From GCA-002726655 sp046582185 (GTDB taxonomy: Bacteria; Pseudomonadota; Gammaproteobacteria; Pseudomonadales; Azotimanducaceae): 64,000 nt of DNA. Below are positions 17,349 through 26,358 of the stretch, in pieces. Within the stretch, counting starts at the first letter, position 1. Each line of letters opens with the position of its first letter. The stretch covers positions 1 to 64,000 of the forward strand of contig JAYGEX010000040.1 of assembly GCA_046582185.1 (NCBI GenBank). The letters are read 5' to 3'. Under the pieces are notes generated by a model, which worked only from the letters and a program-made list of their open reading frames with translations, made no database searches and was not told the origin of the DNA. The position numbers were made by a program, and so were the translations under genes.

Positions 17349-19952
17349 ATGTATAGAAATCTCCTGATTTCCTGGACTAACTTCGTCATCAACAGGCCAT
17401 GGCAAATACTCACTGCCATTAGTCTCGTGACCTTGCTTGCCCTCTACATTTCAATCACCCAATTCAGCATCAATTCTAACACCGCGGAACTGATCCGCCA
17501 GAATACACCCTGGAAGAAAGTCCATAGAGACTTTATGAAGAGTTTCCCTCAATACGCTAACAATACCTTTGTCGTGGTTAGCGGCAAAACACTTTCGTCA
17601 GTCTCCTCTGTGTCAAAGTCGCTGGAGGCGCAACTCCTCTCCAAGTCGGATATTTTTCAACTGGTGTATAGCCCGGCAAATGACAAATTTCTGGACAGCC
17701 ATGCCTTGCTGTTTGTAGACCCGGAAGACCTGGATGCATTGGTTTCCAATCTCGCAGATGCGCAACCAATCCTCAGTTCCGTAGCACATGACCCAAATGT
17801 CAGGGGGTTATTTGGCTTGTTGAGCAATGCCCTGAACGGCGGTGAAGATGTGCCTGACAGTATGGCAGGCTTCGCAACTTTACTGGCAGATAACATCGAC
17901 CGTACCCTGGCCGGAAATGGATCACCTGTTGCCTGGCGCGATGAGTTGGTTAAGCGCGACAGTGATGAAGACTACTACAACATTATCTTTGTTCAGGGGC
18001 GGCAAAATTTCGGTGAAAACCTGCCCAATGCACAACTGCTGCAGGAAATTCGATCCATTATCGACGGTCTTCAACATCCGTCAAAAGACCTCGTGGAAAT
18101 ACGATTAACAGGGCAAGTGCCTCTGGACAATGGCGAGGTGCAAAGCGCAATCGACAGCGCGCAACTGGCAGCGTCCATTGCTGCTGTCTTCCTGATGTTT
18201 ATCCTAATCTTTGGTGTCGGCTCAATCCGAATAATTGTGGCTACCTATATGACTATGGCAATTGGGCTCATTTGGACATCGGCCTACGCAATCCTTGTGG
18301 TAGGTCAATACAACACTATCTCCATCATATTCCTGGTCATGTTTATAGGCCTGGGAGTGGACTTCGCAATACATTTAAGCCTCCGGTATCAAGAAGATCT
18401 CTTACAACATGATACTAAGGGTGCGCTGGTCAGCACCAACAGAGATCTTGGGCCGGCAATCACCTTATGCGGCATCACTTCAGCGATTGGCTTTCTATCC
18501 TTCGTACCCACCGAGTATGTCGGGCTGGCTGAATTGGGCATTATTTCCGGCGGCGGCATGCTCATCGCCGTATTCGTTAGCTTAACGGTCATTCCTGCTT
18601 TCTTTACAGTGGTGAAGAAACCCGTCGCTATGCCCCAGACGGTGGCACTTAATTCAATTTCTGAGCTGTTACATCAATATCGGCATGCAATCATCGCCGT
18701 CACCTTCGTCATCGGCGGCCTTGCAGCTTATGTGGCTAAAGATACCTATTTCGACTACAGCACTTTGTCGCTCAAGAACCAGGGCTCAGAAGCTATGACG
18801 ACCTTTAGAGATCTCCAGGAAAGAGATGTCATTACCGACTATGCCATAAGTTATGTCGCACCGGACATGGAAACTGCAAGGCGCGTAAAGCAGAAGCTAC
18901 TGACACTGGCGACGGTATCTGATGTGAAGATCCCGGCGGATTACGTCCCGAACTCCCAGGAGGAGAAACTCTACATACTGGAAGATGCACAATTTATGCT
19001 CGCGTCCACTTTTTATGGGCAGGCAAACAAAACCCGCTACGGGAACGATGAGCGCACTGTCGCGATTGATCGTTTGTTCAGCGCAAGCACACGATTTATT
19101 CAATCGTCCGGGACAAACGACAGCAAACTCCTTGCAGCTATCCACCACTTGAATAACTCTTTAGGCACGCTGAAGCGCAGCGAAGACCATCTGAAGATTC
19201 AATTTGAAGATAACGTGATTCCACCATTGTTACTTGAACTACAATGGCTCAACCGGGCCATCAACGTTGGCGAGATTCAGTTCAATGATCTACCCAGAAA
19301 ACTAATCGAGCGAATCGTCAGTAAAGATGGAGAAGTTCTGGTGACCATTACCCCCAGCCAGGACATTGTTCCAGTCAAAGCAATGCGGGAATTTACAACC
19401 GAAGTTCAGGGTGTGGTCGAACATGCAACCGGGCGGCTTATCACTGAGCTGGGCGTAGGCGATATCGTCATAGCATCATTTAAAACCGCCATTAGCATTG
19501 CGGTGATTTCTATCTTTGTCATCCTCTTAATCGCGCTAGGTAGTATTATCGATACCGTCCTGGTATTTATTCCGCTGGCAATCACAACACTCATCACGCT
19601 CGCATTTTCTGTCGCTATGAATATGCCACTGAACATGGCAAACGTGGTAGTCCTACCCCTTATATTCGGCCTCGGCGTGGACAACGGAATTCACGTGGTT
19701 GAACGTTTCCACGAATCCGCCAGCCTAGAAAAGCTGATGCTTTCAAGCACGCCGAGAGCTGTCTTGCTCAGCACGCTAACAACACTAGGTACGTTTGGCG
19801 CACTCTCATTTTCAGACCATCAGGGCATTTATTCCATCGGCGTATTGCTAACCTGTGCCCTGAGCACCTTGATGATAATGACCTTGATCGCACTGCCTGC
19901 TTTGCTGGACGTATTTTCCAGAAGGCAAGCTAACCGACGCTCGACGGCGTGA
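17349..19952 (+). CDS. MMPL-family RND lipid transporter (HpnN-like)
   Basis: The 867-residue membrane protein has the two-fold MMPL/RND layout: TM1 near residues 17-36, a long periplasmic loop, five TM helices around 275-425, a second single TM and loop, and five more near 725-860. Both repeat units carry the family motif GLGVDFAIHLSLRY (first) and GLGVDNGIHVVERF (second). Members export lipids such as hopanoids, or other hydrophobic molecules, using the proton gradient. The MlaC-like gene just upstream is the likely periplasmic partner. No hopanoid synthesis gene is visible here, so the cargo is open. Confidence 0.92.
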   Translation: MYRNLLISWTNFVINRPWQILTAISLVTLLALYISITQFSINSNTAELIRQNTPWKKVHRDFMKSFPQYANNTFVVVSGKTLSSVSSVSKSLEAQLLSKSDIFQLVYSPANDKFLDSHALLFVDPEDLDALVSNLADAQPILSSVAHDPNVRGLFGLLSNALNGGEDVPDSMAGFATLLADNIDRTLAGNGSPVAWRDELVKRDSDEDYYNIIFVQGRQNFGENLPNAQLLQEIRSIIDGLQHPSKDLVEIRLTGQVPLDNGEVQSAIDSAQLAASIAAVFLMFILIFGVGSIRIIVATYMTMAIGLIWTSAYAILVVGQYNTISIIFLVMFIGLGVDFAIHLSLRYQEDLLQHDTKGALVSTNRDLGPAITLCGITSAIGFLSFVPTEYVGLAELGIISGGGMLIAVFVSLTVIPAFFTVVKKPVAMPQTVALNSISELLHQYRHAIIAVTFVIGGLAAYVAKDTYFDYSTLSLKNQGSEAMTTFRDLQERDVITDYAISYVAPDMETARRVKQKLLTLATVSDVKIPADYVPNSQEEKLYILEDAQFMLASTFYGQANKTRYGNDERTVAIDRLFSASTRFIQSSGTNDSKLLAAIHHLNNSLGTLKRSEDHLKIQFEDNVIPPLLLELQWLNRAINVGEIQFNDLPRKLIERIVSKDGEVLVTITPSQDIVPVKAMREFTTEVQGVVEHATGRLITELGVGDIVIASFKTAISIAVISIFVILLIALGSIIDTVLVFIPLAITTLITLAFSVAMNMPLNMANVVVLPLIFGLGVDNGIHVVERFHESASLEKLMLSSTPRAVLLSTLTTLGTFGALSFSDHQGIYSIGVLLTCALSTLMIMTLIALPALLDVFSRRQANRRSTA

Positions 19953-20362
19953 CGCAAGCTCCTAAACTCCCCGAATAGGATTTTTCAGGCGACTTCAGGC
20001 TCGGTGGGTGGGCTAATTGAATGCTGGGCATAAAGAACAACCAAACCGAAAACACCTAGCGAACTTGTAACGACAGTTCTTGCAACCAAGCGAATAGAGT
20101 TTGGATATCAGCTGTGGTATCAGCAATATGGAAATCTCTGAAAACTATGCCGAGATTCCGTACGGCTCTTCAATCTTTCGTGTGTGCAGGTTACGTCGCT
20201 TCGATGGTGGACCGACACAGAAAGCCTAAGCCGAGAGAGCGAGAGACTAGTCATCCATCAACTGGTACCAAATACAGCGATGATTTGACAATCTATTTAG
20301 CTGTAACTGCTGGTTCGGAAAAGCTAATTTGGTGATATCCGTCGCCCGATATGAAAAGCCAA
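19953..20362. other. Intergenic stretch, no gene recognised
   Basis: This stretch between the MMPL gene and the vapBC promoter holds only short open frames. A plus-strand frame at 20114-20335 has no family resemblance. A minus-strand stretch near 19995-20105 reads like the end of a hydrophobic protein but has no start. I see no hairpin of note. Confidence 0.5.
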
Positions 20363-20409
20363 TTGACATATATCAGGAAGCTCCACTAAGCAATATACAT
20401 TGTGTATAT
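20363..20409 (+). promoter_or_regulatory. vapBC promoter and probable autoregulatory operator
   Basis: A consensus -35 box TTGACA lies at 20363-20368. A 7-bp perfect inverted repeat (ATATACA 20393-20399, TTG, TGTATAT 20403-20409) follows where the -10/+1 region would be, 23 bp before the vapB start. VapB antitoxins usually bind such palindromes to repress their own operon. The -10 box itself is poor. Confidence 0.5.
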
Positions 20410-20432
20410 AGCCATGAATCGAAGGAGTTTTA

Positions 20433-20666
20433 ATGTCTACTGGATCAGTCTTTGAAAACAATAGGACTCAGGCGGTTCGACTGCCTGCTGATACTCGTTT
20501 TCCTGAAGGTGTGAAGCGTGTATCTGTGAGGGTCGTGGGTCATGACAGGATTATTTCCCCGATTGAAAAGTCTTGGGATAGCTTCTTTCTCACCACAGAA
20601 TCTGTCTCCGATGATTTTATGGCTGAGCGAGATCAGCCTGACCTGCAAGAGCGTGAAAGTCTGTAA
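20433..20666 (+). CDS. vapB: Antitoxin VapB (AbrB/MazE-type)
   Basis: The 77-residue protein has the swapped-hairpin AbrB-like N terminus typical of VapB: SVFENNRTQAVRLPADTRFP, then VKRVSVRVVGHDRIISP. The acidic C-terminal tail (WDSFFLTTESVSDDFMAERD) would occupy the toxin active site. It neutralises VapC and represses the operon. GAAGGAG (20421-20427) sits 5 bp from the ATG. The stop codon abuts the vapC start, so the pair is translated together. Confidence 0.9.
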   Translation: MSTGSVFENNRTQAVRLPADTRFPEGVKRVSVRVVGHDRIISPIEKSWDSFFLTTESVSDDFMAERDQPDLQERESL

Positions 20667-21065
20667 ATGCTCAAATTCATGCTCGACACCAATATTGTTA
20701 TTTATGTGATTAAACATAGGCCAGTAGAAGTCGCAAAGACCTTCAATGAACATACTGGCCAGATGTGTATCAGCTCCATTACGTTGGCAGAACTTTGGTA
20801 TGGTGTTGAGAAAAGCCAACAACAAGCGCAAAACCGGGATGTGATTGAGGACTTTATTTCTCGACTTGATGTTGTTCAATACGATGATAAGGCCGCGGCT
20901 CATTATGGTGACATCCGCGCTGAACTTGAGCGGAAAGGCCGAATCATTGGCTCGAATGAATTGCTGATAGCCGCTCATGCCAGGAGCCAAGGATTAGTGT
21001 TGGTAACAAACAACCTCAAGGAATTTAAGCGAGTGGATGGTTTGCGTAGCGAAAACTGGGCTTAG
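20667..21065 (+). CDS. vapC: Toxin VapC, PIN-domain ribonuclease
   Basis: The 132-residue PIN domain begins MLKFMLDTNI with Asp7, has Glu42 in LAELWYG and the TNN block at 114-116 (LVTNNLKEF). The third acidic site, usually Asp in the IG-x-x-D block, is Glu98 in IGSNELLIAAHA. PIN nucleases need these residues to hold Mg2+ and cut RNA; VapC toxins often cut initiator tRNA. The Glu for Asp change is conservative, so activity is likely. It follows vapB without a gap, next to mobile-element relics, which fits acquisition by transfer. Confidence 0.92.
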   Translation: MLKFMLDTNIVIYVIKHRPVEVAKTFNEHTGQMCISSITLAELWYGVEKSQQQAQNRDVIEDFISRLDVVQYDDKAAAHYGDIRAELERKGRIIGSNELLIAAHARSQGLVLVTNNLKEFKRVDGLRSENWA

Positions 21066-21330
21066 GTTTTCTGAATTTTCACGCAGCTATCTACAATTTG
21101 TTCAATCTGGTCGTCATTTAGTTAGGTAAGCAAATACGCATAATCTATGTGGATGCTTGGGTCAATGGTGAAGGCATATATTCCTGTGGTAAGAATAGTA
21201 AAAAGCTATTAAAGAAACATTTGTTAGACGCCACCGCAATTTGTTGCATTTTAAGGATGGATCAAAGCGATGGTGATTTCAGCCCCTTTATCCTAATTTG
21301 GCTGCAGTACAGGCAGGCTGGCCACACCTC

Positions 21331-21678
21331 TCAGACATCCGGCAACTGAAGACCGTCGCTGACATTGACCACTATCGCAAATATCATCAGGTACAAGACA
21401 AAAATTGCCATTGATTTTGCAGTCGCAACGATCCAACTCGCGTGATAAACACGGTGCATGGATATCACGAAATAGCTCAGCAAATAGACAAACAGCAAAA
21501 CCTGCGCGAGCATGGGCAACCAGTGCTCATCAGCAATTCTTTCCAACGGCAGCTGAAACGCAAGCGTTACATAGGCTGCGCAGTGAAAATGAATGGAAAA
21601 GAGCACGTGATCGAAAAGCCGGTGGCCCGGAAAAACGATTTTTAGCAAGAGGGCAAAAACCGGAAGCAAGACAAACAT
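21331..21678 (-). pseudogene. DUF3667-like membrane protein, C-terminal fragment
   Basis: The 115-residue frame gives three to four hydrophobic helices. Its segments PVFALLLKIVFPGHRLFDHV and FSIHFHCAAYVTL, and a later SMHRVYHASW, look like the membrane part of DUF3667 proteins, which normally start with a Cys4 zinc ribbon. That start is missing: just upstream in the transcription direction lies an IS91 transposase tail. The gene was probably cut by that element. The assignment rests on pattern memory only. Confidence 0.55.
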
Positions 21679-21699
21679 CAGACGCGGCAGTCTTCAATA

Positions 21700-22172
21700 G
21701 AGGTGGTTGCGCTGCGATGTGATCCAGGATCTTTTGGATTATGTCTGGGTCAGTGATATCAGCGATGACCCGCATAGTCCCGCCACACAATGGGCATAGG
21801 GCAATCCGAAGGCGGCCCCATCATATTAAAGACACGCTTGAGTCGTTGAGCCCAGGATAGAGGTGCAATAAGTTCGTTCGCGGCTTCTTCAACCGAATTG
21901 TGTGTTCTGCGATCCTCTTTCCCTCTCACTCTTTTGGTGCTCTTTGGAACAATCAGCTTTCTGAGCTTCGAATTGGAAGCGAAGACACCATGATACCGAA
22001 CGAGGTTGTGACGCGGTCGGCGCACCAGCGCTGCAAGCTTGCTCAGAAAATCCAGGGGCGAAAACAAGATATGGGTGGTGCCGTTACGAAATGGGTTCTT
22101 TAGCTCATATTGGATGCTACCGTCGGCTCTGGTTGTGAGTCGCTCCAGGCAAATGGCAGGCAATCCATACAA
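21700..22172 (-). mobile_element. IS91-family transposase remnant, frameshifted
   Basis: The first frame (21759-22172) has RADGSIQYELKNPFRNGTTH, LFSPLDFLSKLAALVRRPR and NLVRYHGVFASNSKLRKLI, the C-terminal half of the IS91 Y2 transposase, and ends at AQRLKRVFNM. A shift then moves to a second frame with CPLCGGTMRVIADITDPDI, the C-terminal zinc motif and tail. The N-terminal zinc domain and the HUH catalytic region are missing. This is a dead relic, next to vapBC and the broken DUF3667 gene. Confidence 0.78.
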
Positions 22173-22472
22173 GAACTTTCTAATCTAAAATATCTCGGTG
22201 AAGCTTAGTATCAAGTTTAAGCCACTCCCCCAAAAGTCGGAAGTACTGAGTCTTGCAGAGATGTAAGGCTTTGGTATTTTAGGCCCATAATCTTCTGAAG
22301 CCCGTATTCTCGTGGATTTTTTATGGAAATGTCTTTGCCACTCATGAATGCATCCCTGGAAGGAGATCAATTGATAAAAGCTACAGACTTAAAGAACCTT
22401 GTCATTGAGCCAATCTTAAACGAGATGGTGCCACTACGGGGAGAAGGTGTTGCGAAACCACACAAGCACAAG
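22173..22472. other. Intergenic stretch, no gene recognised
   Basis: Between the IS91 relic and the 5-alpha-reductase-like gene only short frames are found. A 61-codon minus-strand frame (22185-22370) shows no known motif. The stretch may be more mobile-element debris. Confidence 0.4.
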
Positions 22473-23228
22473 CTATATGATACCCGGCACCAGCGCTTTT
22501 CGTTCCGCCGGATAGTCAAGAAAAGTTTCTTTATACCAGCGATGGTGCGTCAATGCTCTAGGGGCCAGATTGGCAATCGTCCAGATAAAAAATACAAAGC
22601 CCGCCGGTGACATCGTTAACAGAGCCCAGCCAGCCCATTGAATTATTTCGCCGAAATAGTTGGGGCAACTGATATATTTATAGAGAAATCCATGGGGAAT
22701 TTTGTAACCGTCCTCTCCCGGACCAGGAAGGGATCTCAGGATGGCATCAGATCTTTTAGTGATTGCAAATCCAAGAGCGAACATGGCAATTCCGCTGATA
22801 AAGTATGTCGAATAGAGCCAGCCTAAATCATAGTCGGCTGCATTAAACACAAAGTGATAAGCAATAAGGATGGCATTGATACTATTGAACAGAATAGCCA
22901 ACAACATAATGGAAACAGGCATCGAGGCTCGCCCCTTTATTGTGAAGGGGTAGATAAATGCCCGATGAAAATAGTGTAGCTGCCAGATTAACAAAAAAAT
23001 TATTAACATTGCCGATAGATCGGCTTCAACCATTATAATCAATGCGACCAACAAGGATGCGGGTGCTTCCATGATGATCCAGGCAATGCGGTTATCAATA
23101 CGAGGACCCCACCCCTTCCTTGAAAATTTTCCATAGGGTGCTGAGATAAAATGCAGAATGAAAAACACAAGGGGGGAAAGCGCAAGCATCACCCACAAAA
23201 TTGTCTGGTAAGTATCGGCTGAAATCAC
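22473..23228 (-). CDS. Steroid 5-alpha-reductase family membrane protein
   Basis: The 251-residue polytopic protein ends with the steroid 5-alpha-reductase C-terminal signature: SCPNYFGEIIQWAGWALLT, then ALTHHRWYKETF and YPAERKALVPGII, including the NYFGE and HHRWY blocks that bind NADPH in SRD5A enzymes. About six to seven TM helices are visible. Relatives reduce the 4,5 double bond of 3-oxo steroids or other enones. In bacteria many members are uncharacterised, so the substrate is open. The start is GTG 23228, 2 bp after the stop of the solute-binding protein gene, so it is co-transcribed and probably translationally coupled. Confidence 0.83.
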   Translation of the reverse strand: MISADTYQTILWVMLALSPLVFFILHFISAPYGKFSRKGWGPRIDNRIAWIIMEAPASLLVALIIMVEADLSAMLIIFLLIWQLHYFHRAFIYPFTIKGRASMPVSIMLLAILFNSINAILIAYHFVFNAADYDLGWLYSTYFISGIAMFALGFAITKRSDAILRSLPGPGEDGYKIPHGFLYKYISCPNYFGEIIQWAGWALLTMSPAGFVFFIWTIANLAPRALTHHRWYKETFLDYPAERKALVPGII

Positions 23229-23230
23229 GC

Positions 23231-24871
23231 TTACTTAACGACTCTGGCAAAGGTGTAATCCGGGTCCTGGCCTAGAACCCGGCGGATCACACCTTTGAGC
23301 CTGGGGTGTTGTACATAGGCTGAACCTGTCTCTGTGGTTGGTAGCAGAGGAACATCATCGATGATTATTTGTTGAAGTTTTGCGGCAGCATTCATGCGCA
23401 CCTTCGGGTCCTGCGCCTCCTGCAAAACACGAAACCAACGGTCGTATTCTGCATTCGCATACTTGCCACGATTATTCGGATTCCACGAGGCCATTAAGTC
23501 TGCATAGGTAACGATATCATCAAAGTCTGGATACCAACTGGAGAGAACGATATCAAACCGACCTTGATTTGCCTTCACCAGATACTGTTTGAATGTCTGT
23601 TGATCAACCTTTATATCCAGTCCCAGAGTTTGCTTTAGCAAGCCCTGGAAATATTCTGCAATCTTGGCACCTGTTGGGGAAGTTACGGTAAGCAGGGTAA
23701 GTTCAGGCATAACATTCGGACCCCACTCCTTTTTTACTTCTGCCATCAGCTTCTGTGCAGCCTTCAGGTCGGGTTGTACGGGTTCTGGTGGATATTCATC
23801 TCTAAACTTGCCCTCAACACCATTTAACCAGGAGGGGAAAAAGGTAGGCGCTGGCTTGTAACCAGGAATGGCGATGACCTTATTCACAAATAAATTCGAA
23901 TCGAATACCAGCTGTATCGCCTTGCGAATTTTCCATTCAGAAGTAAGGTGGCTTTGTTCATGGTTAAACCATAGATAAGCCATGCCCCCGGATGCGAATG
24001 TTCGAAGCCGTATGCCCTGGTTAGATGCATCTCTGACCGTTTCTGCGCCTAACCTTGCCAGGGCAATGCTGCCATCCCTGAAAAGGTTCAGGCGAGTACG
24101 ATTGTCCTCGGTGATGTATGCAGCATTGATTTCATTCAGGTGAATTGATTCAGCATTCCAGTATCGGGTGTTCTTGCTCATCCTGAGAGAAGAGCCATGG
24201 GTCCACTGCGTCAACATAAAAGGGCCGTTATATAATATGTGTTCGATCTCGGCGCCGAACTTCTCACCTTGCTGATTGTAAAATGATTCTTTAACAGGGA
24301 AGAAGGTCCCATGTGTCATTAAACTTACGCAATATCCACAAGGGCGCTCCAGCAATACTTCCAGTGTACGATCATCGATGGCTCTAACGCCCAGAGCATC
24401 AACCGGCAGCTCGCCATTCTGGACCTTTTCGGCATTCTTGATGGGGTGCATGATTGCTGCAAAGGGTGCAGCAACTTTCGGGTCATTAACTCGTTGCCAG
24501 GCAAACACAAAATCATGAGCAGTAACATCGCTGCCATCCGACCAGCTGGCATCCTGCCGCAGGTGAAACAGGATTTTATCTTCTGATGCCTCCCATTTCT
24601 CAGCAACTCCCGGGCTCAGGCGCCCTCTCTTGTCGTATCGGAGCAGGCCCTCATTAACATGACCGATGACAAATGCGCTTAGCAGGTCTGTCATGCGAAT
24701 TGAATTCAGGTTAGGCGGCTCCTGCGTCAAGGCAATGGTGATTGCCTGACGATCATAGTCTACTGCCTTACCCAAACAGCTCATCGAAGATACTGTAAGT
24801 ACGAGTAATAACAGCGAATGAAACCGTAGTCGGGATAAGGTCTCGCTGAATGAATAAGAGGTAATTCGCAT
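23231..24871 (-). CDS. Family 5 solute-binding protein (OppA/DppA-like)
   Basis: The 546-residue protein has a hydrophobic export signal (residues 16-30, then SMSC, a poor lipobox) and the SBP_bac_5 pattern: ITIALTQEPPNLNSIRMTD at the start, HLRQDASWSDGSDVTAHDFV near residue 110 and LTLLTVTSPTGAKIAEYFQ in the second lobe. Such periplasmic proteins bind oligopeptides or similar ligands for an ABC importer. No permease or ATPase gene lies next to it; instead it is coupled to the 5-alpha-reductase-like gene. It may serve a distant transporter, or have a non-transport role. Confidence 0.9.
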   Translation of the reverse strand: MRITSYSFSETLSRLRFHSLLLLVLTVSSMSCLGKAVDYDRQAITIALTQEPPNLNSIRMTDLLSAFVIGHVNEGLLRYDKRGRLSPGVAEKWEASEDKILFHLRQDASWSDGSDVTAHDFVFAWQRVNDPKVAAPFAAIMHPIKNAEKVQNGELPVDALGVRAIDDRTLEVLLERPCGYCVSLMTHGTFFPVKESFYNQQGEKFGAEIEHILYNGPFMLTQWTHGSSLRMSKNTRYWNAESIHLNEINAAYITEDNRTRLNLFRDGSIALARLGAETVRDASNQGIRLRTFASGGMAYLWFNHEQSHLTSEWKIRKAIQLVFDSNLFVNKVIAIPGYKPAPTFFPSWLNGVEGKFRDEYPPEPVQPDLKAAQKLMAEVKKEWGPNVMPELTLLTVTSPTGAKIAEYFQGLLKQTLGLDIKVDQQTFKQYLVKANQGRFDIVLSSWYPDFDDIVTYADLMASWNPNNRGKYANAEYDRWFRVLQEAQDPKVRMNAAAKLQQIIIDDVPLLPTTETGSAYVQHPRLKGVIRRVLGQDPDYTFARVVK

Positions 24872-25072
24872 TAATAGGTCCGCTGGTATTAACGTGTTAG
24901 ATTTTCAAAGAGGTTTTACAGCGGCGAATTCGCCTCGCCAATAGAAGCTGAGCCGAGTCCTTAGCGTCGCCGACGCTAGTATTTTAGGACGGTATGGGAG
25001 AAAGCAGCGCGAGACATCAGATTATCGTAGTACACAGCCAATTGAGGTCAGCCTTGCCGCCTGACCCCAGGG

Positions 25073-26245
25073 CTAGTCTGGCAAGCCCAATACTCGTTTG
25101 CTGATGATATTCATCTGAACTTCATTAGTGCCGCCGTAGATTGTGACCGCGCGATCCCGCAACCAGTTCTCTGTGGACTCCAGCTCATCCGCAGTAAAGC
25201 TGTCACCTTCCCAACCAAGGCCCGATGTGCCCCTTAACTCAGACTTTAATTGTGAGCCTTCTTTGCTGAGGCTTGAGCCAACAAGCTTGAAGATAGAAGT
25301 TGTTGCGCCAGGAGCCTTACCTGACTTGCCTTCCTCAGTCACACGTTCAACTGTTAGCTTCAGGGCGTTTTCCGTCATGGTTTGACGAACTATTCTGTCA
25401 CGCACATTTTCATCGGTAACCCGCCCATTTACTTCGCCGGAGTATTCCTTGGCAATCTTCGCATATGCATTAACAGGCCTGATCTTCGATTTAGTTCGCG
25501 AGGACGAGGCGGATCGTTCAAATTGCAACAACCGCTTGCCAACGGTCCACCCTTTGTTCAAGTCACCAACAAGATCATCACGCCGGGCGATGGCATTGTC
25601 AAAGAAGGTCTCACAGAATGGAGACGAACCCGAGATCAATTTGATCGGTTTGATCGAAACACCGGGCTGATCCATCTCCAGCAAGACAAAGCTGATGCCA
25701 TCATGTTTTGCAGCATCCGGATCCGTTCTAACAAGGGCAAACATCCAGTGCGCATGCTGTGCACCAGAGGTCCATATCTTCTGGCCGTTGATGACAAAAT
25801 TATCTCCTTCAACCACTGCCTTGGTTTGCAGGCTGGCAAGATCAGATCCAGAACCCGGTTCGCTATAACCCTGACACCAACGTACCTCACCAGTGACTAT
25901 CTTGGGTAGGTGACGCTGTTTCTGCTCATCTGTGCCGAATTCCAGAAGCGTTGGCCCTATCATGGCGAGGCCCATTCCCGTCAGGGCTGGCAATGCCTTT
26001 GCCGCGGCTAGCTCCTGTTGTAACAAACGATTGGATTCAAAATCCAGGTCGCCGCCGCCATATTCTGTTGGCCAGGTTGGTGCTGTCCAGCCACGGTCCG
26101 CCATGGCACTCATCCACGATCTGGCATCATCCGTATTGTAGATCTCAAATGCATTTTCGAAGTGCACGGTTCTATTACGCATGCTATCAGGGCAATTAGC
26201 CTCAATAAATTCTCGGGCTTCCTGCCGAAACGATTCAGTATTCAT
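25073..26245 (-). CDS. Acyl-CoA dehydrogenase
   Basis: The 390-residue FAD enzyme has WCQGYSEPGSGSDLASLQT (flavin/substrate loop), KIWTSGAQHAHWMFALVRTD and the C-terminal TIYGGTNEVQMNIISKRVLG, all classical ACAD blocks. It is of the long N-terminal, FadE-type branch seen in steroid and branched-acid catabolism operons. It desaturates an acyl-CoA at C2-C3, with ETF as acceptor. A second ACAD lies 113 bp upstream on the same strand, so the two probably belong to one unit. Degenerate tandem repeats lie just before the start. Confidence 0.93.
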   Translation of the reverse strand: MNTESFRQEAREFIEANCPDSMRNRTVHFENAFEIYNTDDARSWMSAMADRGWTAPTWPTEYGGGDLDFESNRLLQQELAAAKALPALTGMGLAMIGPTLLEFGTDEQKQRHLPKIVTGEVRWCQGYSEPGSGSDLASLQTKAVVEGDNFVINGQKIWTSGAQHAHWMFALVRTDPDAAKHDGISFVLLEMDQPGVSIKPIKLISGSSPFCETFFDNAIARRDDLVGDLNKGWTVGKRLLQFERSASSSRTKSKIRPVNAYAKIAKEYSGEVNGRVTDENVRDRIVRQTMTENALKLTVERVTEEGKSGKAPGATTSIFKLVGSSLSKEGSQLKSELRGTSGLGWEGDSFTADELESTENWLRDRAVTIYGGTNEVQMNIISKRVLGLPD

Positions 26246-26273
26246 ACCTGTTCTCTTTATATATTTATACGAT

Positions 26274-26339
26274 CATTTTTGAGATCGTCTTTTACCAACC
26301 CCTTTTGCGATCCCTTTTTAAGATCCCATTTTTAAGATC
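26274..26339. repeat. Degenerate 13-15 bp tandem repeat upstream of an ACAD gene
   Basis: Units like CATTTTTGAGATCG (26274-26287), CCTTTTGCGATC, CCTTTTTAAGATC (26313-26325) and CCATTTTTAAGATC (26326-26339) follow one another between two minus-strand ACAD genes, about 30 bp before the start of the second. Each unit ends in GATC. Confidence 0.6.
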
Positions 26340-26358
26340 CGGGCCGTGACCCACGACT

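Noticed and set aside
20114..20335. 73-codon plus-strand frame before vapBC
   Set aside because: No recognisable motif and no ribosome-binding site; probably chance.
21115..21232. GTTAGGT and GTTAGAC motifs after vapC, like integron attC ends
   Set aside because: Both face the same way and no matching RYYYAAC partner or attC-type hairpin was found, so a gene cassette is not supported.
24962..24978. 17-bp near-perfect palindrome TAGCGTCG-C-CGACGCTA
   Set aside because: It lies between an ACAD end and the binding-protein promoter side, but with no regulator nearby and a one-base centre it may be chance.
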